From: an uncultured Eubacteriales bacterium
GTDB taxonomy: Bacteria > Bacillota > Clostridia > Peptostreptococcales > Anaerovoracaceae
DNA length: 12,464 bases
Direction: 5' to 3'
Assembly (NCBI GenBank): GCA_902803185.1
Contig: CADCOV010000101.1
Coordinates: 1-12,464, forward strand
The notes below the pieces were generated by a model. It was not told the DNA's origin. It saw nothing but the letters and a program-made list of their open reading frames with translations, and did not search any database. Shown piece after piece: positions 1-7,280 of the stretch (the stretch's first letter is position 1; each line of letters begins with the position of its first letter). Position numbers and translations under genes: made by a program.

Positions 1-1902
1 GGCAGGGACGGTGAGCTCTGCCTGGATCCGCTGCTCCGCGGCGGCCTGCCCGGCGCCCAGATACCGGAAGCCCAGCATCGTGATGTCGTCGAACTGCGGC
101 GCTTCCTCCACGAAGCCGCCGATGGCGTCGTACAGGCCGTCGATCAAGGCCTTCGGCGAGGCGTCCGGGTCCCGGTTCAGGCTCTCGGTGAGACGCTCTT
201 CCCCGAAGAGCTCCTCCGCTTTGTTGGTGGCTTCGGTGACGCCGTCGGTGTACTCGAAGAAGCAGTCGCCCGGCTCCAGGGTCAGCTCGTAGTCACTGAA
301 GCGCAGGCCATCCCGGAGGCCCAGCGGCGGGTCGTGGCGGTATTTGATCAGCTCGAACTGCCCGTTCTTCCGGCGGACCACCGGATACTCGTGGCCCGCG
401 TTGGCGGCGGTGAGTTTGCCGGTCTTGAGGTCCAGGATGCCCAGCCAGACGGTGCAGAACATGAAGGCCGTGTTGTTTTGGGCGAGCTGGTGGTTGACGA
501 AGGTCAGGATCTCGCCCGGGGAGCCGCCGGCCTGGGCGTGGTTCTGGATCAGGGTCTTGGAAATGACCATGAACAGAGAGGCCGGGATCCCCTTGCCGGA
601 GACGTCGGCGATGGTGAGGGCCAGGCGGTCCTGGTCCACGAAGTAGAAGTCGTAGAAGTCGCCGCCCACCTCTTTGGCCGGCGTCATGCTGGCGTAGAGG
701 TCGATCTCCGTGCGGTCAGGGAACGGCGGGAAGATGCCCGGGAGCATGTCCCGCTGGATCCTGGAAGCGACGTCGAGCTCCGTCCCGATCTTCTCCCTCT
801 CGGAGGTCGCCTGCTCCAGGTTCCTGGTGTAGGTGTCGATCTCCTTGACCAGGTTGATGCTGGCCCGGGTCAGGCTGCTGACTTCGCCGTAGCCGTAGCG
901 GTACGGCTTGCACGGGTCCGTGACGATCTCCGGCCGGAGCGCGTTGTCCGCCTCCGCCGTGTAGGTCTCCAGGGCGCCGGCCAGGCTCAGGATCGGGCGG
1001 GTCACCTTCTTCTCCATGGAGCGCATGAACAAAACCTCCAGCAGCAGGAGGCCGTTCAGCATGGCCGCGATCATCACGTAGAACCGGTTCCAGAAGGCCT
1101 GATAGCCCTCGTAGGCCGCCTGCTCCCGGTCGGTCCAGGTCTCCGTCGCGATCTTGGCGGCGCGCTCGTATTCCTCAAACAGGTCCGGCTTCATGTACAG
1201 GGTGTTGCGGTACACCAGATAGGCACCCAGCAGCGAGGCCAGCACGCCCAGGGCGATGAAGCCCAGCACCATCCGCTCGTTGATGGTGAAGGTGCGGTGG
1301 CGGATCGCGGAGATCAGGATGACCAGCGGCAGGCCGAAGATCAGCATGATGTCCAGGTACTGGAAGAAGGTCAGGAGCCAGCCCCTCCAGCTCACGTCAG
1401 CGTAGTAGTCCCGGAACTGCACCGCGCTGATCAAAACGTACAGCGCTACCGTCGCCACCATGATCAGGTAGTATTTGATCACGTGGGCGGTGGTCTCCAT
1501 CCGCGGATAGCCCGGACGCTTCTCCCCCGGCACCGGGATGGTGTACCAGAGCAGGCACGGCAGGGCGCAGTAGACGATCAGGGAGACGGCCGCCGGCAGA
1601 TAGACCCGCGGGTCGAAGATCGCCTCCTGCATTCCCATGGACAGGAGGGCATAGACCGAGGACGCCAGCGACTCCAGCAGGCAGCCCAGGACGCCCCAGC
1701 CGCCCAGCAGGAACCCCACCACCGGCATGAAGGCGATGGACGGGTCGAACTCCGAGACCAGCCGCACTCTGGAAACGAAGAGCGGCAGGATCTCCAGGGC
1801 CAGGCATATCAGGAAACCTGCCAGCAGTGCCAGCAGGTTCCTCTTCCAGCCGAAGTTGCGGAGCAGACCCAGTTCTTTTTGGTTCTTTCCGAATTCGTTC
1901 AT
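1..1902 (-). CDS. Membrane-anchored SpoIIE-family PP2C serine phosphatase (3' end beyond window)
   Basis: Predicted to dephosphorylate a phospho-serine STAS protein, the step that flips a partner switch. 634 residues are visible and the frame is still open at base 1. About seven hydrophobic segments lie near residues 22-43, 57-88, 100-122, 142-161, 176-200, 209-231 and 273-293, followed by a HAMP-like linker (about 294-360). The PP2C domain spans about 370-616 with acidic metal-ligand motifs in the expected order: EVGGDFYD (411-418), DVSGKG (433-438), TDGVTEA (552-558) and FDDIT (604-608). The last visible residues, ELTVPA, look like the opening of an RsbW-type HATPase domain, so the full protein is probably a PP2C-kinase fusion (inference). 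The ATG lies 4 bases after the stop of the upstream STAS gene with only a weak GGAA in front, suggesting translational coupling. The STAS protein is its likely substrate. Confidence 0.93.
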   Translation of the reverse strand, partial: MNEFGKNQKELGLLRNFGWKRNLLALLAGFLICLALEILPLFVSRVRLVSEFDPSIAFMPVVGFLLGGWGVLGCLLESLASSVYALLSMGMQEAIFDPRVYLPAAVSLIVYCALPCLLWYTIPVPGEKRPGYPRMETTAHVIKYYLIMVATVALYVLISAVQFRDYYADVSWRGWLLTFFQYLDIMLIFGLPLVILISAIRHRTFTINERMVLGFIALGVLASLLGAYLVYRNTLYMKPDLFEEYERAAKIATETWTDREQAAYEGYQAFWNRFYVMIAAMLNGLLLLEVLFMRSMEKKVTRPILSLAGALETYTAEADNALRPEIVTDPCKPYRYGYGEVSSLTRASINLVKEIDTYTRNLEQATSEREKIGTELDVASRIQRDMLPGIFPPFPDRTEIDLYASMTPAKEVGGDFYDFYFVDQDRLALTIADVSGKGIPASLFMVISKTLIQNHAQAGGSPGEILTFVNHQLAQNNTAFMFCTVWLGILDLKTGKLTAANAGHEYPVVRRKNGQFELIKYRHDPPLGLRDGLRFSDYELTLEPGDCFFEYTDGVTEATNKAEELFGEERLTESLNRDPDASPKALIDGLYDAIGGFVEEAPQFDDITMLGFRYLGAGQAAAEQRIQAELTVPA

Positions 1903-1906
1903 GATG

Positions 1907-2206
1907 CTATTCCAAAGTCAGGAAGTTGTCGAACCCCGTGACGGTGAAGATGCTCTTGATGTTCTTACCGGCGCCGCGGATGACCATGGTGCCGTTCTTT
2001 TTGTCCATCCAGTTCTGGGCGGCCAGGACGACTCTGAGGCCGGCGGAAGAGATGTAGTTCACGCCGGTGAAATCCAGCACCAGATCGGTCACGCCCTCGA
2101 TGGCATCCTTCAGATAGCTTTCGAGCTCCGGCGAGGTCTGGGTGTCGATCCTGCCCTCGATGGCCACGGTCAGCGCGGTTCCTTCTAACTGTTTGTTGAT
2201 CGTCAT
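1907..2206 (-). CDS. STAS-domain anti-sigma-factor antagonist (SpoIIAA/RsbV-like)
   Basis: A 99-residue protein that is a single STAS domain, the normal size for SpoIIAA/RsbV proteins. Such proteins bind an RsbW-type kinase/anti-sigma factor when unphosphorylated and are released when phosphorylated. The signature LVLDFTGVNYISSAGLRVVL (42-61) contains the phosphorylatable serine, by alignment with RsbV most likely Ser54. The residue aligned with the Asp before the phospho-serine of SpoIIAA and RsbV is Ser here, a variant I believe is common in this family. A strong AGGAGGAA sits 6 bases before the ATG. The acyltransferase-like gene ends 27 bases upstream and the phosphatase gene starts 4 bases downstream, so the protein and its presumed phosphatase are co-translated. 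No sigma factor is in the window, so the final target is unknown. Confidence 0.93.
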   Translation of the reverse strand: MTINKQLEGTALTVAIEGRIDTQTSPELESYLKDAIEGVTDLVLDFTGVNYISSAGLRVVLAAQNWMDKKNGTMVIRGAGKNIKSIFTVTGFDNFLTLE

Positions 2207-2212
2207 AGATGG

Positions 2213-2220
2213 TTCCTCCT
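2213..2220 (-). promoter_or_regulatory. Strong ribosome binding site of the STAS gene
   Basis: AGGAGGAA on the minus strand, 6 bases before the ATG at 2206. It is clearly stronger than the site of the following phosphatase gene, which fits more antagonist than phosphatase being made from one mRNA. Confidence 0.75.
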
Positions 2221-2233
2221 CATTTTCTTCCCG

Positions 2234-3442
2234 TTACGGGATCAGATATTCATTCCAGATGTTCGCGAACTCGTCGATCCGCGGATAGGCGTAGGCGGCG
2301 ATGGCGATGGTGGCGATCCAGACCGCAGCGACAAAGACGATCCGCCCGGTCCCCTTCAGCGTGGTGAAATGGATGTGCCAGTATTTGTCGTTCAGGGTGA
2401 TGATCCAGTAGCACAGGAAGGTCACCAGGCAGCCGTACAGGAACGGCACCAGGATCCCGTCCATCAGTTCGCCGGTCGCCGCGATCAGGATCGTCTGCAA
2501 CGGCAGAACGAACATGTAGTGGATGCAGTAGTAGCTGTTGATGTTCGCCGAGAAGTGCATGATCACCTTCGGGAGCCTGCCGCCCGCCGCCTTCACGATC
2601 TTGTACAAGAGGGCGATGAAGCCCAGGGTGAAGATGCTGATGAAGATGGCGTCCGGCGTCGGCTGCATGTTGTACTGCAGGTCCCCTCCCACCTCAGGCA
2701 GATAGGACCACTCCCGCGTGAAGCGGAAGAAATAGTAGACGACGGTGAGCGGGAAGCAGATCAGCATGACCCGGTTCGCCAGGCCGTCCTTATCCTTGAT
2801 GTGCGGATAGTAGCTGCCGATGAAGTATCCCAGCGCAGGGAAGATGAAGTAGCACAGCAGCGGGAAGTAGGCTTCCGCGTCGGTGATGACGAAGTAGGCC
2901 AGCAGCTGGCTCACGAAGTAGTTGTCCGGCGACTCCATGCCGTGCCACAGGATCAAAGCGATCAGGTTCAGCAGGACGCCGATCGCCAGGATGTGGCCCG
3001 CCTTCAGATCCAGCTTCTTCAGGAGGCCCATCAGGAAGAAGGCCAGGCCCGCGAAGCTCAGGATGTCCGACTGCAGGACCAGGAAGGAGTTCGCGATGAA
3101 GAACTGCCCGCCGACGAGCCAGTAGGCGATCAGGTTCGGGATGGCGTTCCTCACGATGTTCAGGAACTGTCCGATGGTCAGCAGCGCGAAGCCCCGGATG
3201 AAGTACCCACGCGGAGACTGGTCCCTGGTGTAGCACATGCCGATGCCCATGCAGATCATGAAGGTGTTGGCGCCGAAGAAGTGGGTCACATAGGCGTCGA
3301 ACTCGCCAGGGAGCGCATCGTTCCTCAGATCCAGCAGCACGTGGGTGAAGATCATGCCGATGACGCACAGCGCCTTCAGCAGATCGATCTCCGGCTGCCT
3401 GCCGGTGTTGACCCTTTCCTCAGAGAAATAGCGGCTGTCCAT
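2234..3442 (-). CDS. Polytopic membrane acyltransferase-like protein (AT3/DUF1624-like)
   Basis: 402 residues with roughly ten to eleven hydrophobic segments spread over the whole length. The N-terminus, with EIDLLKALCVIGMIFTHVLL (18-37), resembles the first helix of acyltransferase-3 and heparan-glucosaminide-acetyltransferase-like (DUF1624) proteins, which carry a basic/acidic pair followed by a conserved His, here His34. Those families move acyl groups onto glycans, lipids or polymers at the membrane. The assignment rests on this motif and topology only. The acceptor is unknown. The ATG is 2 bases after the stop of the adenylating-enzyme gene, and its ribosome binding site (AAGGAGATC) lies inside that gene's end, so the two are translationally coupled. 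A donor made by the upstream acyl-CoA-synthetase-like enzyme would be a natural substrate (inference). Confidence 0.65.
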   Translation of the reverse strand: MDSRYFSEERVNTGRQPEIDLLKALCVIGMIFTHVLLDLRNDALPGEFDAYVTHFFGANTFMICMGIGMCYTRDQSPRGYFIRGFALLTIGQFLNIVRNAIPNLIAYWLVGGQFFIANSFLVLQSDILSFAGLAFFLMGLLKKLDLKAGHILAIGVLLNLIALILWHGMESPDNYFVSQLLAYFVITDAEAYFPLLCYFIFPALGYFIGSYYPHIKDKDGLANRVMLICFPLTVVYYFFRFTREWSYLPEVGGDLQYNMQPTPDAIFISIFTLGFIALLYKIVKAAGGRLPKVIMHFSANINSYYCIHYMFVLPLQTILIAATGELMDGILVPFLYGCLVTFLCYWIITLNDKYWHIHFTTLKGTGRIVFVAAVWIATIAIAAYAYPRIDEFANIWNEYLIP

Positions 3443-3444
3443 GG

Positions 3445-5454
3445 TTAACGGATCTCCTTGTACTGTTTGAGATAATCTTTGACGTTGAACTCATCGCTGT
3501 ACAGGAAGTCTAAGCTGTATTCGGTCTCTCCCTTTTCGTTCTCGCCGGAGGCGTAGGAGTCCACATTGTCCAGGATGATGCGGGCGCTCAGGGAAGCGTC
3601 CTCGGATTCGAGGGAGTACTTGCGGCCGGTGTCGGTGAAGCGCAGGCGCAGCCACTGCGGCATCAGCAGGACCTCCATCCGGATCTCGCCGTCCTCCTCG
3701 AAGGCGTTGTCGATGCGGTCGGTGAGCATCTCCTCGACGCCCAGGCGGATGCGCATCGCCTTCTCCTCGTCGAACCCGATCTGATCCGCCAGCTGCTGGA
3801 TCAAAGAGCAGCTCGGCACGATGGTGTAGCTGCGGTTCTTGACCTTGAGGTCGAGGACCCGGAAGCCCGCGTTCACCGCGGCGGTCAGGTTGAGGTCGTA
3901 GAGCTTGGCCAGCATGTCCGCGTGCAGCGTCCTCTGGTCCAGCTTGCCGTTCTCGTTCAGCGGGAAGGCCTGGTAGACGAAGAAGTGGGACGGTACCTTG
4001 AAGCCGCCCAGCTTGGCTTTGATGCGGGCCTTGAGGTCCTCCTCGTCCAGCTCAGGCTGGCGCAGCATCAGGCAGGCCTCGATGCTCTCGCCCCAGATCG
4101 GGTGGGCGGCGCCCATGACCTTGGCGCCGGCGATCTCCGGCTGCTCCAGCAGGGTCCGCTCGATCTCCACCGGGGAGATGTTCTCGCCGCTCTTGATGAT
4201 GATGTCTTTGATGCGGCCGGCGAACTGCAGCATGCCGTCCGGTTCGAAGCGGCCCAGGTCGCCGGTGTGGAGCCAGCCGTCGTCGTCGATGGCCTGCTTC
4301 TCCTTCGGCAGCCCGTAGTAGCCGTTCATGAGGCTCGGGCCCCTGACGACGATCTCGCCGATCTCGCCCTGGGCAGCAAAGCCGGTCCCCTCGTTCCAGA
4401 TGCGGACCTCGTGGTTCGGCAGGCTCCTGCCGACGGAGACCGCCCTCTTCTCCAGCGGGTCGCTGCAGGACTCCAGGGTGATGACCGGGGAGCACTCGGT
4501 CTGGCCGTAGCCGCAGAGCAGCTTGCCGCCGCCCAGGAGCTTCTCGAAGCGCATCATCTCCACCGGCGTCGTGAAGCCGCCGCCGACGATGCAGAGCCTG
4601 AGCTGGCCGGAGAGCTTTTGTTCGAATTCCGGCATGGCGGTCAGCATGCCGTAGATGGCGCCGACGGAGCACATGTCGGTGATCTTGTTCCGGTAGATCA
4701 TCTCCAGCAGCGTGTCCGGCTTGAGCATCGGCGTCATGAACACATGACGACCCATGGCCAGGTAGGCGTGGGCCACGGTCAGGCCGTAGCTGTGGAAGGT
4801 CGGCAGGGCCAGGCAGAGCTTGTCGCCGGTGTCCTGCTCGATCATCTCGATGCAGCCTTCCACGTTGCTCAGGATGGAATAGGAGGACTGCAGCACCGCC
4901 TTCGGCATCGAAGTCGTGCCGGAGGTGTAGATGATGACCGCGTCATCCTTTGGCACCTCCCGCTTGCGGAGTTCCGCCATCGCAGCGTCTTCCTCCGCCG
5001 ACAGCGGCATGAAGCAGGCCATCTCCACGAACGCGGTGGCCGTGAAGACGTGATCCATCGGCACGCCGCCCTGGATCAAAGCCATGCCCGCCGCCTGCGG
5101 ATCCGCCATGCTGATGGAGTTGCCGCCGATGATGCCCCAGCTGGCCCCGACCATCTTCGTCAGCGCGCTGACGTCCGGTCCCTTGAGGCCGTAGTTCATC
5201 AAAGTCGCGACGCCGCCGGCCTGGACGATCCCGAAGAACGGTACCATCCACTCGATGCCGTTGACGCCCCAGATGACCGCCCGGTCACCCTTCTGGAAGC
5301 CCATCGCCGCCAGCTTGAGGGCGCAGCGGTCCGCCGCGGTCTTCAGCTGCCCGTAGGTGATGGTCTTGTCCCGGCAGGTGATCGCCGGCCGGTCCGGATA
5401 CTCCTTCGCACCCCGGATCAGCGTCTCGGAGAAGACTTTCGATTCATACAACAT
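3445..5454 (-). CDS. Acyl-CoA-synthetase-like adenylating enzyme fused to an RsbW-like HATPase domain
   Basis: 669 residues; stand-alone acyl-CoA ligases are usually about 500-560. The ANL adenylation domain (about 1-515) is complete: P-loop YTSGTTSMPK (176-185), GYGQTE (315-320), TGDL (397-400), hinge FAGRIKDII (411-419) and the C-terminal catalytic-lysine region NENGKLD (500-506, Lys504). It should activate a carboxylic acid with ATP; the acid is unknown. Residues about 520-655 resemble the HATPase domain of RsbW/SpoIIAB-type kinases: GVEEMLTDRIDNAF (572-585) as N-box and FTDTG (606-610) as G1 box. The usual N-box Asn is Asp579 and no GLGL-type ATP-lid motif is visible, so kinase activity is doubtful. 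The start MLYES (ATG 5454) is preferred to an in-frame ATG at 5544 because the ligase homology begins there and GAGGGGGAA precedes it by 7 bases. First gene of its operon. Confidence 0.92.
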   Translation of the reverse strand: MLYESKVFSETLIRGAKEYPDRPAITCRDKTITYGQLKTAADRCALKLAAMGFQKGDRAVIWGVNGIEWMVPFFGIVQAGGVATLMNYGLKGPDVSALTKMVGASWGIIGGNSISMADPQAAGMALIQGGVPMDHVFTATAFVEMACFMPLSAEEDAAMAELRKREVPKDDAVIIYTSGTTSMPKAVLQSSYSILSNVEGCIEMIEQDTGDKLCLALPTFHSYGLTVAHAYLAMGRHVFMTPMLKPDTLLEMIYRNKITDMCSVGAIYGMLTAMPEFEQKLSGQLRLCIVGGGFTTPVEMMRFEKLLGGGKLLCGYGQTECSPVITLESCSDPLEKRAVSVGRSLPNHEVRIWNEGTGFAAQGEIGEIVVRGPSLMNGYYGLPKEKQAIDDDGWLHTGDLGRFEPDGMLQFAGRIKDIIIKSGENISPVEIERTLLEQPEIAGAKVMGAAHPIWGESIEACLMLRQPELDEEDLKARIKAKLGGFKVPSHFFVYQAFPLNENGKLDQRTLHADMLAKLYDLNLTAAVNAGFRVLDLKVKNRSYTIVPSCSLIQQLADQIGFDEEKAMRIRLGVEEMLTDRIDNAFEEDGEIRMEVLLMPQWLRLRFTDTGRKYSLESEDASLSARIILDNVDSYASGENEKGETEYSLDFLYSDEFNVKDYLKQYKEIR

Positions 5455-5461
5455 GTGCGCA

Positions 5462-5470
5462 TTCCCCCTC
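5462..5470 (-). promoter_or_regulatory. Ribosome binding site fixing the start of the adenylating-enzyme gene
   Basis: GAGGGGGAA on the minus strand, 7 bases before the ATG at 5454. The alternative in-frame ATG at 5544 lies upstream of the predicted transcription start and within the inverted repeat, so it is unlikely to be used. Confidence 0.65.
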
Positions 5471-5515
5471 AGTGATATCAAAATGTGTTCCAAATAAGCA
5501 GAATTCTCTAAGTTT

Positions 5516-5544
5516 ATATTAGCACTCCAATCTTTGGAATGCAA
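5516..5544 (-). promoter_or_regulatory. Predicted promoter of the ligase/partner-switch operon
   Basis: On the minus strand, TTGCAT (5539-5544) and TAATAT (5516-5521) are separated by exactly 17 bases, and the -10 is preceded by TGC, forming an extended -10 (TGcTAATAT). Transcription would begin near 5509, giving a 5' leader of about 55 bases. It sits in the AT-rich gap between the esterase remnant and the ligase gene, the only such gap in this half of the window. The -35 is a weak match (3 of 6). Confidence 0.5.
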
Positions 5545-5545
5545 T
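5519..5545. promoter_or_regulatory. CIRCE-like inverted repeat overlapping the promoter (possible operator)
   Basis: Read on the plus strand, TTAGCACTC (5519-5527) is a perfect match to the left half of the HrcA operator CIRCE (TTAGCACTC-N9-GAGTGCTAA). After exactly nine bases comes GAATGCAAT (5537-5545), matching 6 of 9 positions of the right half. The nine-base spacer extends the dyad inward (CCAA-TCT-TTGG), so it can also be read as 12-base arms with 9 pairs around a 3-base centre. The half-sites cover the -35 and -10 of the predicted promoter, a geometry that suits a repressor. HrcA is only one candidate, because the right half is imperfect. Confidence 0.4.
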
Positions 5546-5553
5546 CAAAGGCC

Positions 5554-5910
5554 CTACTGACTTTGGCTGATTAGTTTGCTCTTGTTCATCCGGACGATGA
5601 GCCAGACTCCCAGGATCATAGCGTCGACGACGAACAGGGAGAAGAGGCCCCGGACGAACCGCTTCCTGAGGTAGAGGAGCGCGTAGTCCACCATCATGTA
5701 GTAGCCGTTGAACCGGTACTTCACCATCGGCTCGATCAGGATCCGCTGGCCGCTCATCAGGTCGTACTCCAGACCGATCTCGTCCCCCAGCACCATGGTG
5801 GCCCGGTTCTCCGGATCGAAGCGCATCCAGCGGTGCGCCTCTGTGGACGGGTTCCCGGTCTTCGCGAAGTTCACCCACATCTGCTGGACCTCCGGCGTCC
5901 CGCCGGATCC
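5554..5910 (-). pseudogene. C-terminal remnant of a type-B carboxylesterase with a trailing membrane segment
   Basis: The open frame after the terminator encodes about 118 residues. The stretch MWVNFAKTGNPST, then FDPENRATMVLGDEIGLEYD, is typical of the last 80 or so residues of type-B carboxylesterases. The catalytic Ser/Glu/His regions of such enzymes (normally around 500 residues) are absent, because upstream the sequence runs straight into the terminator and the flavodiiron gene. After the esterase-like part comes a basic stretch and a hydrophobic helix (GLFSLFVVDAMILGVWLIV), an unusual tail for this family. An ATG at 5880 has GGAGGT 7 bases ahead and would yield a 108-residue product ending at 5554, so a short membrane protein could still be made. 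Most likely a decayed or deletion-truncated gene. No esterase activity is expected. Confidence 0.6.
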
Positions 5911-5945
5911 AAAAAAACGCCCTGTTCCAGAGGTGGAACAGGGCG
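5911..5945 (-). terminator. Rho-independent terminator after the flavodiiron gene
   Basis: On the minus strand a perfect 12-bp stem (CGCCCTGTTCCA with TGGAACAGGGCG) closes on a 4-base loop (CCTC) and is followed directly by seven T residues. It starts 9 bases after the flavodiiron stop codon and should end the operon that begins near 12.18 kb. Confidence 0.93.
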
Positions 5946-5954
5946 ACTGTAGCT

Positions 5955-7259
5955 TTACGCTTCTTCGAACAGGTCCGGACCGACGCCGCAGACCGGGCAC
6001 TCGTAGTCCTCCGGCAGGGCTTCGCCCTCGTAGACGTAGCCGCAGATGGAGCAGACCCACTTCTGCGCCGCCGGCGCTTCGGCCTCCGCCTCTTCCTCCT
6101 GGGCGCCGACCAGCTCGGCAGCCAGGGCGTCGATGGTCTCCTTATTGGCGTCCGTCAGTGCGCTCTTGATAGTGACCGTGGTCTCCGCGAAGGTCAGCGG
6201 GCAGCCCTCCAGGTAGCCCTTCATGCGCTTTGCCGCTTGCGGGGCCCAGGTGCCGTTCTCGATGAAGGCCACCTCCCTGTTCTGGAAGCCCCTCTCCACC
6301 AGGTGATCGATGAAGGTCCTCATGAACGGGAAGCAGTCGTTGTTGTAGGTGGTGGTGGCCAGGACCAGCTTGCTGTGGCGGAAGGCGTCCTCCACGCACT
6401 CGAACATGTCCTCCCTGGCCAGGTCCGCGATGGCGACCCTCGGGCAGCCCTTCTCCTCCAGCTTCTCAGCCAGGAGCTCGGCGGCCTCCTTGGTGTGGCC
6501 GTAGACGGAGGTGTAGGCGATGAACACGCCCTCGTCCTCCGGTTCATAGGAGGACCAGGTGTTGTAGGTGGTCAGATAGTAGTCCAGATCCTCGTCGAGC
6601 ACCGGTCCGTGGAGCGGGCAGATGGCTTTGATCTCGAGGCCCTGGATGGCCTGGAACAGCTTCTGGACGTGGGCGCCGTACTTGCCCACGATGCCGAAGT
6701 AGTAGCGGCGGGCTTCGCAGGCCCAGCCTTCCGGATCCTCCACGTCGTTGGCGCCGAACTTGCCGAAGGCGTCAGCGGAGAAGAAGACCTTGTCGGTCTT
6801 GTCGTAGGTCATCATGACCTCCGGCCAGTGGACCATCGGTGCGAAGACGAAGCAGAGCTCGTGGCGGCCCAGGCTCAGGGTGTCGCCGTTCTTGACGACC
6901 AGCTTGTTCATCGCCGGGTCCTCGCCGTAGAACTGGTTCATCATGGTGAAGGTCTTGGCGTTGCCCACGACGGTGACCTGCGGGTACTTGGCGGTCAGCG
7001 CCCTGATGTTCGCGGAGTGATCCGGCTCCATGTGCTGCACGATCAGGTAGTCCGGGGTCTTGCCCTCCAGCGCGTTCTCGATGTTCTCGAGCCACTCCTC
7101 GCCGAAGTCCGCCTCCACGGAGTCGAAGACCGCGATCTTCTCGTCCAGGATGACGTAGGAGTTATAGGCCATGCCCAGCGGCACCTCGTACTGGCCTTCA
7201 AACAGATCGATTTTGTGGTCGTTCACGCCCACGTATTTGATGTCATTGGTGATTCTCAT
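5955..7259 (-). CDS. fprA: Flavodiiron protein with C-terminal rubredoxin-like domain (O2/NO reductase)
   Basis: A cytosolic flavodiiron protein, a family that reduces O2 to water or NO to N2O and protects anaerobes. Residues 1-245 are the metallo-beta-lactamase-like diiron domain with ligands in the expected pattern: HMEPDH (His76, Glu78, Asp80, His81), His144, Asp163 and His217. Residues about 246-385 are the flavodoxin domain, with the FMN phosphate loop YTSVYGHT (249-256). An acidic/Ala linker (386-399) leads to a 35-residue rubredoxin-like domain with CSIC (403-406) and CPVC (421-424), which should carry one iron and pass electrons to FMN. That domain is of the short rubrerythrin type, not the roughly 50-residue classical rubredoxin. 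AGGAGGA lies 4 bases before the ATG. The thioesterase gene ends 21 bases upstream and the terminator follows. Confidence 0.96.
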   Translation of the reverse strand: MRITNDIKYVGVNDHKIDLFEGQYEVPLGMAYNSYVILDEKIAVFDSVEADFGEEWLENIENALEGKTPDYLIVQHMEPDHSANIRALTAKYPQVTVVGNAKTFTMMNQFYGEDPAMNKLVVKNGDTLSLGRHELCFVFAPMVHWPEVMMTYDKTDKVFFSADAFGKFGANDVEDPEGWACEARRYYFGIVGKYGAHVQKLFQAIQGLEIKAICPLHGPVLDEDLDYYLTTYNTWSSYEPEDEGVFIAYTSVYGHTKEAAELLAEKLEEKGCPRVAIADLAREDMFECVEDAFRHSKLVLATTTYNNDCFPFMRTFIDHLVERGFQNREVAFIENGTWAPQAAKRMKGYLEGCPLTFAETTVTIKSALTDANKETIDALAAELVGAQEEEAEAEAPAAQKWVCSICGYVYEGEALPEDYECPVCGVGPDLFEEA

Positions 7260-7280
7260 TGTTTCCTCCTTGTATTGCCC

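Noticed and set aside
5455..5544. An extra 30 residues at the start of the adenylating enzyme (in-frame ATG at 5544).
   Set aside because: It would overlap the predicted promoter and inverted repeat, lacks a ribosome binding site, and family similarity starts at the ATG at 5454.
5911..6060. Extension of the esterase-remnant frame upstream into the flavodiiron gene (frame 5554-6060).
   Set aside because: The added residues are an Arg-rich shadow of the rubredoxin coding region on the same strand and cross the terminator; esterase similarity begins only after it.
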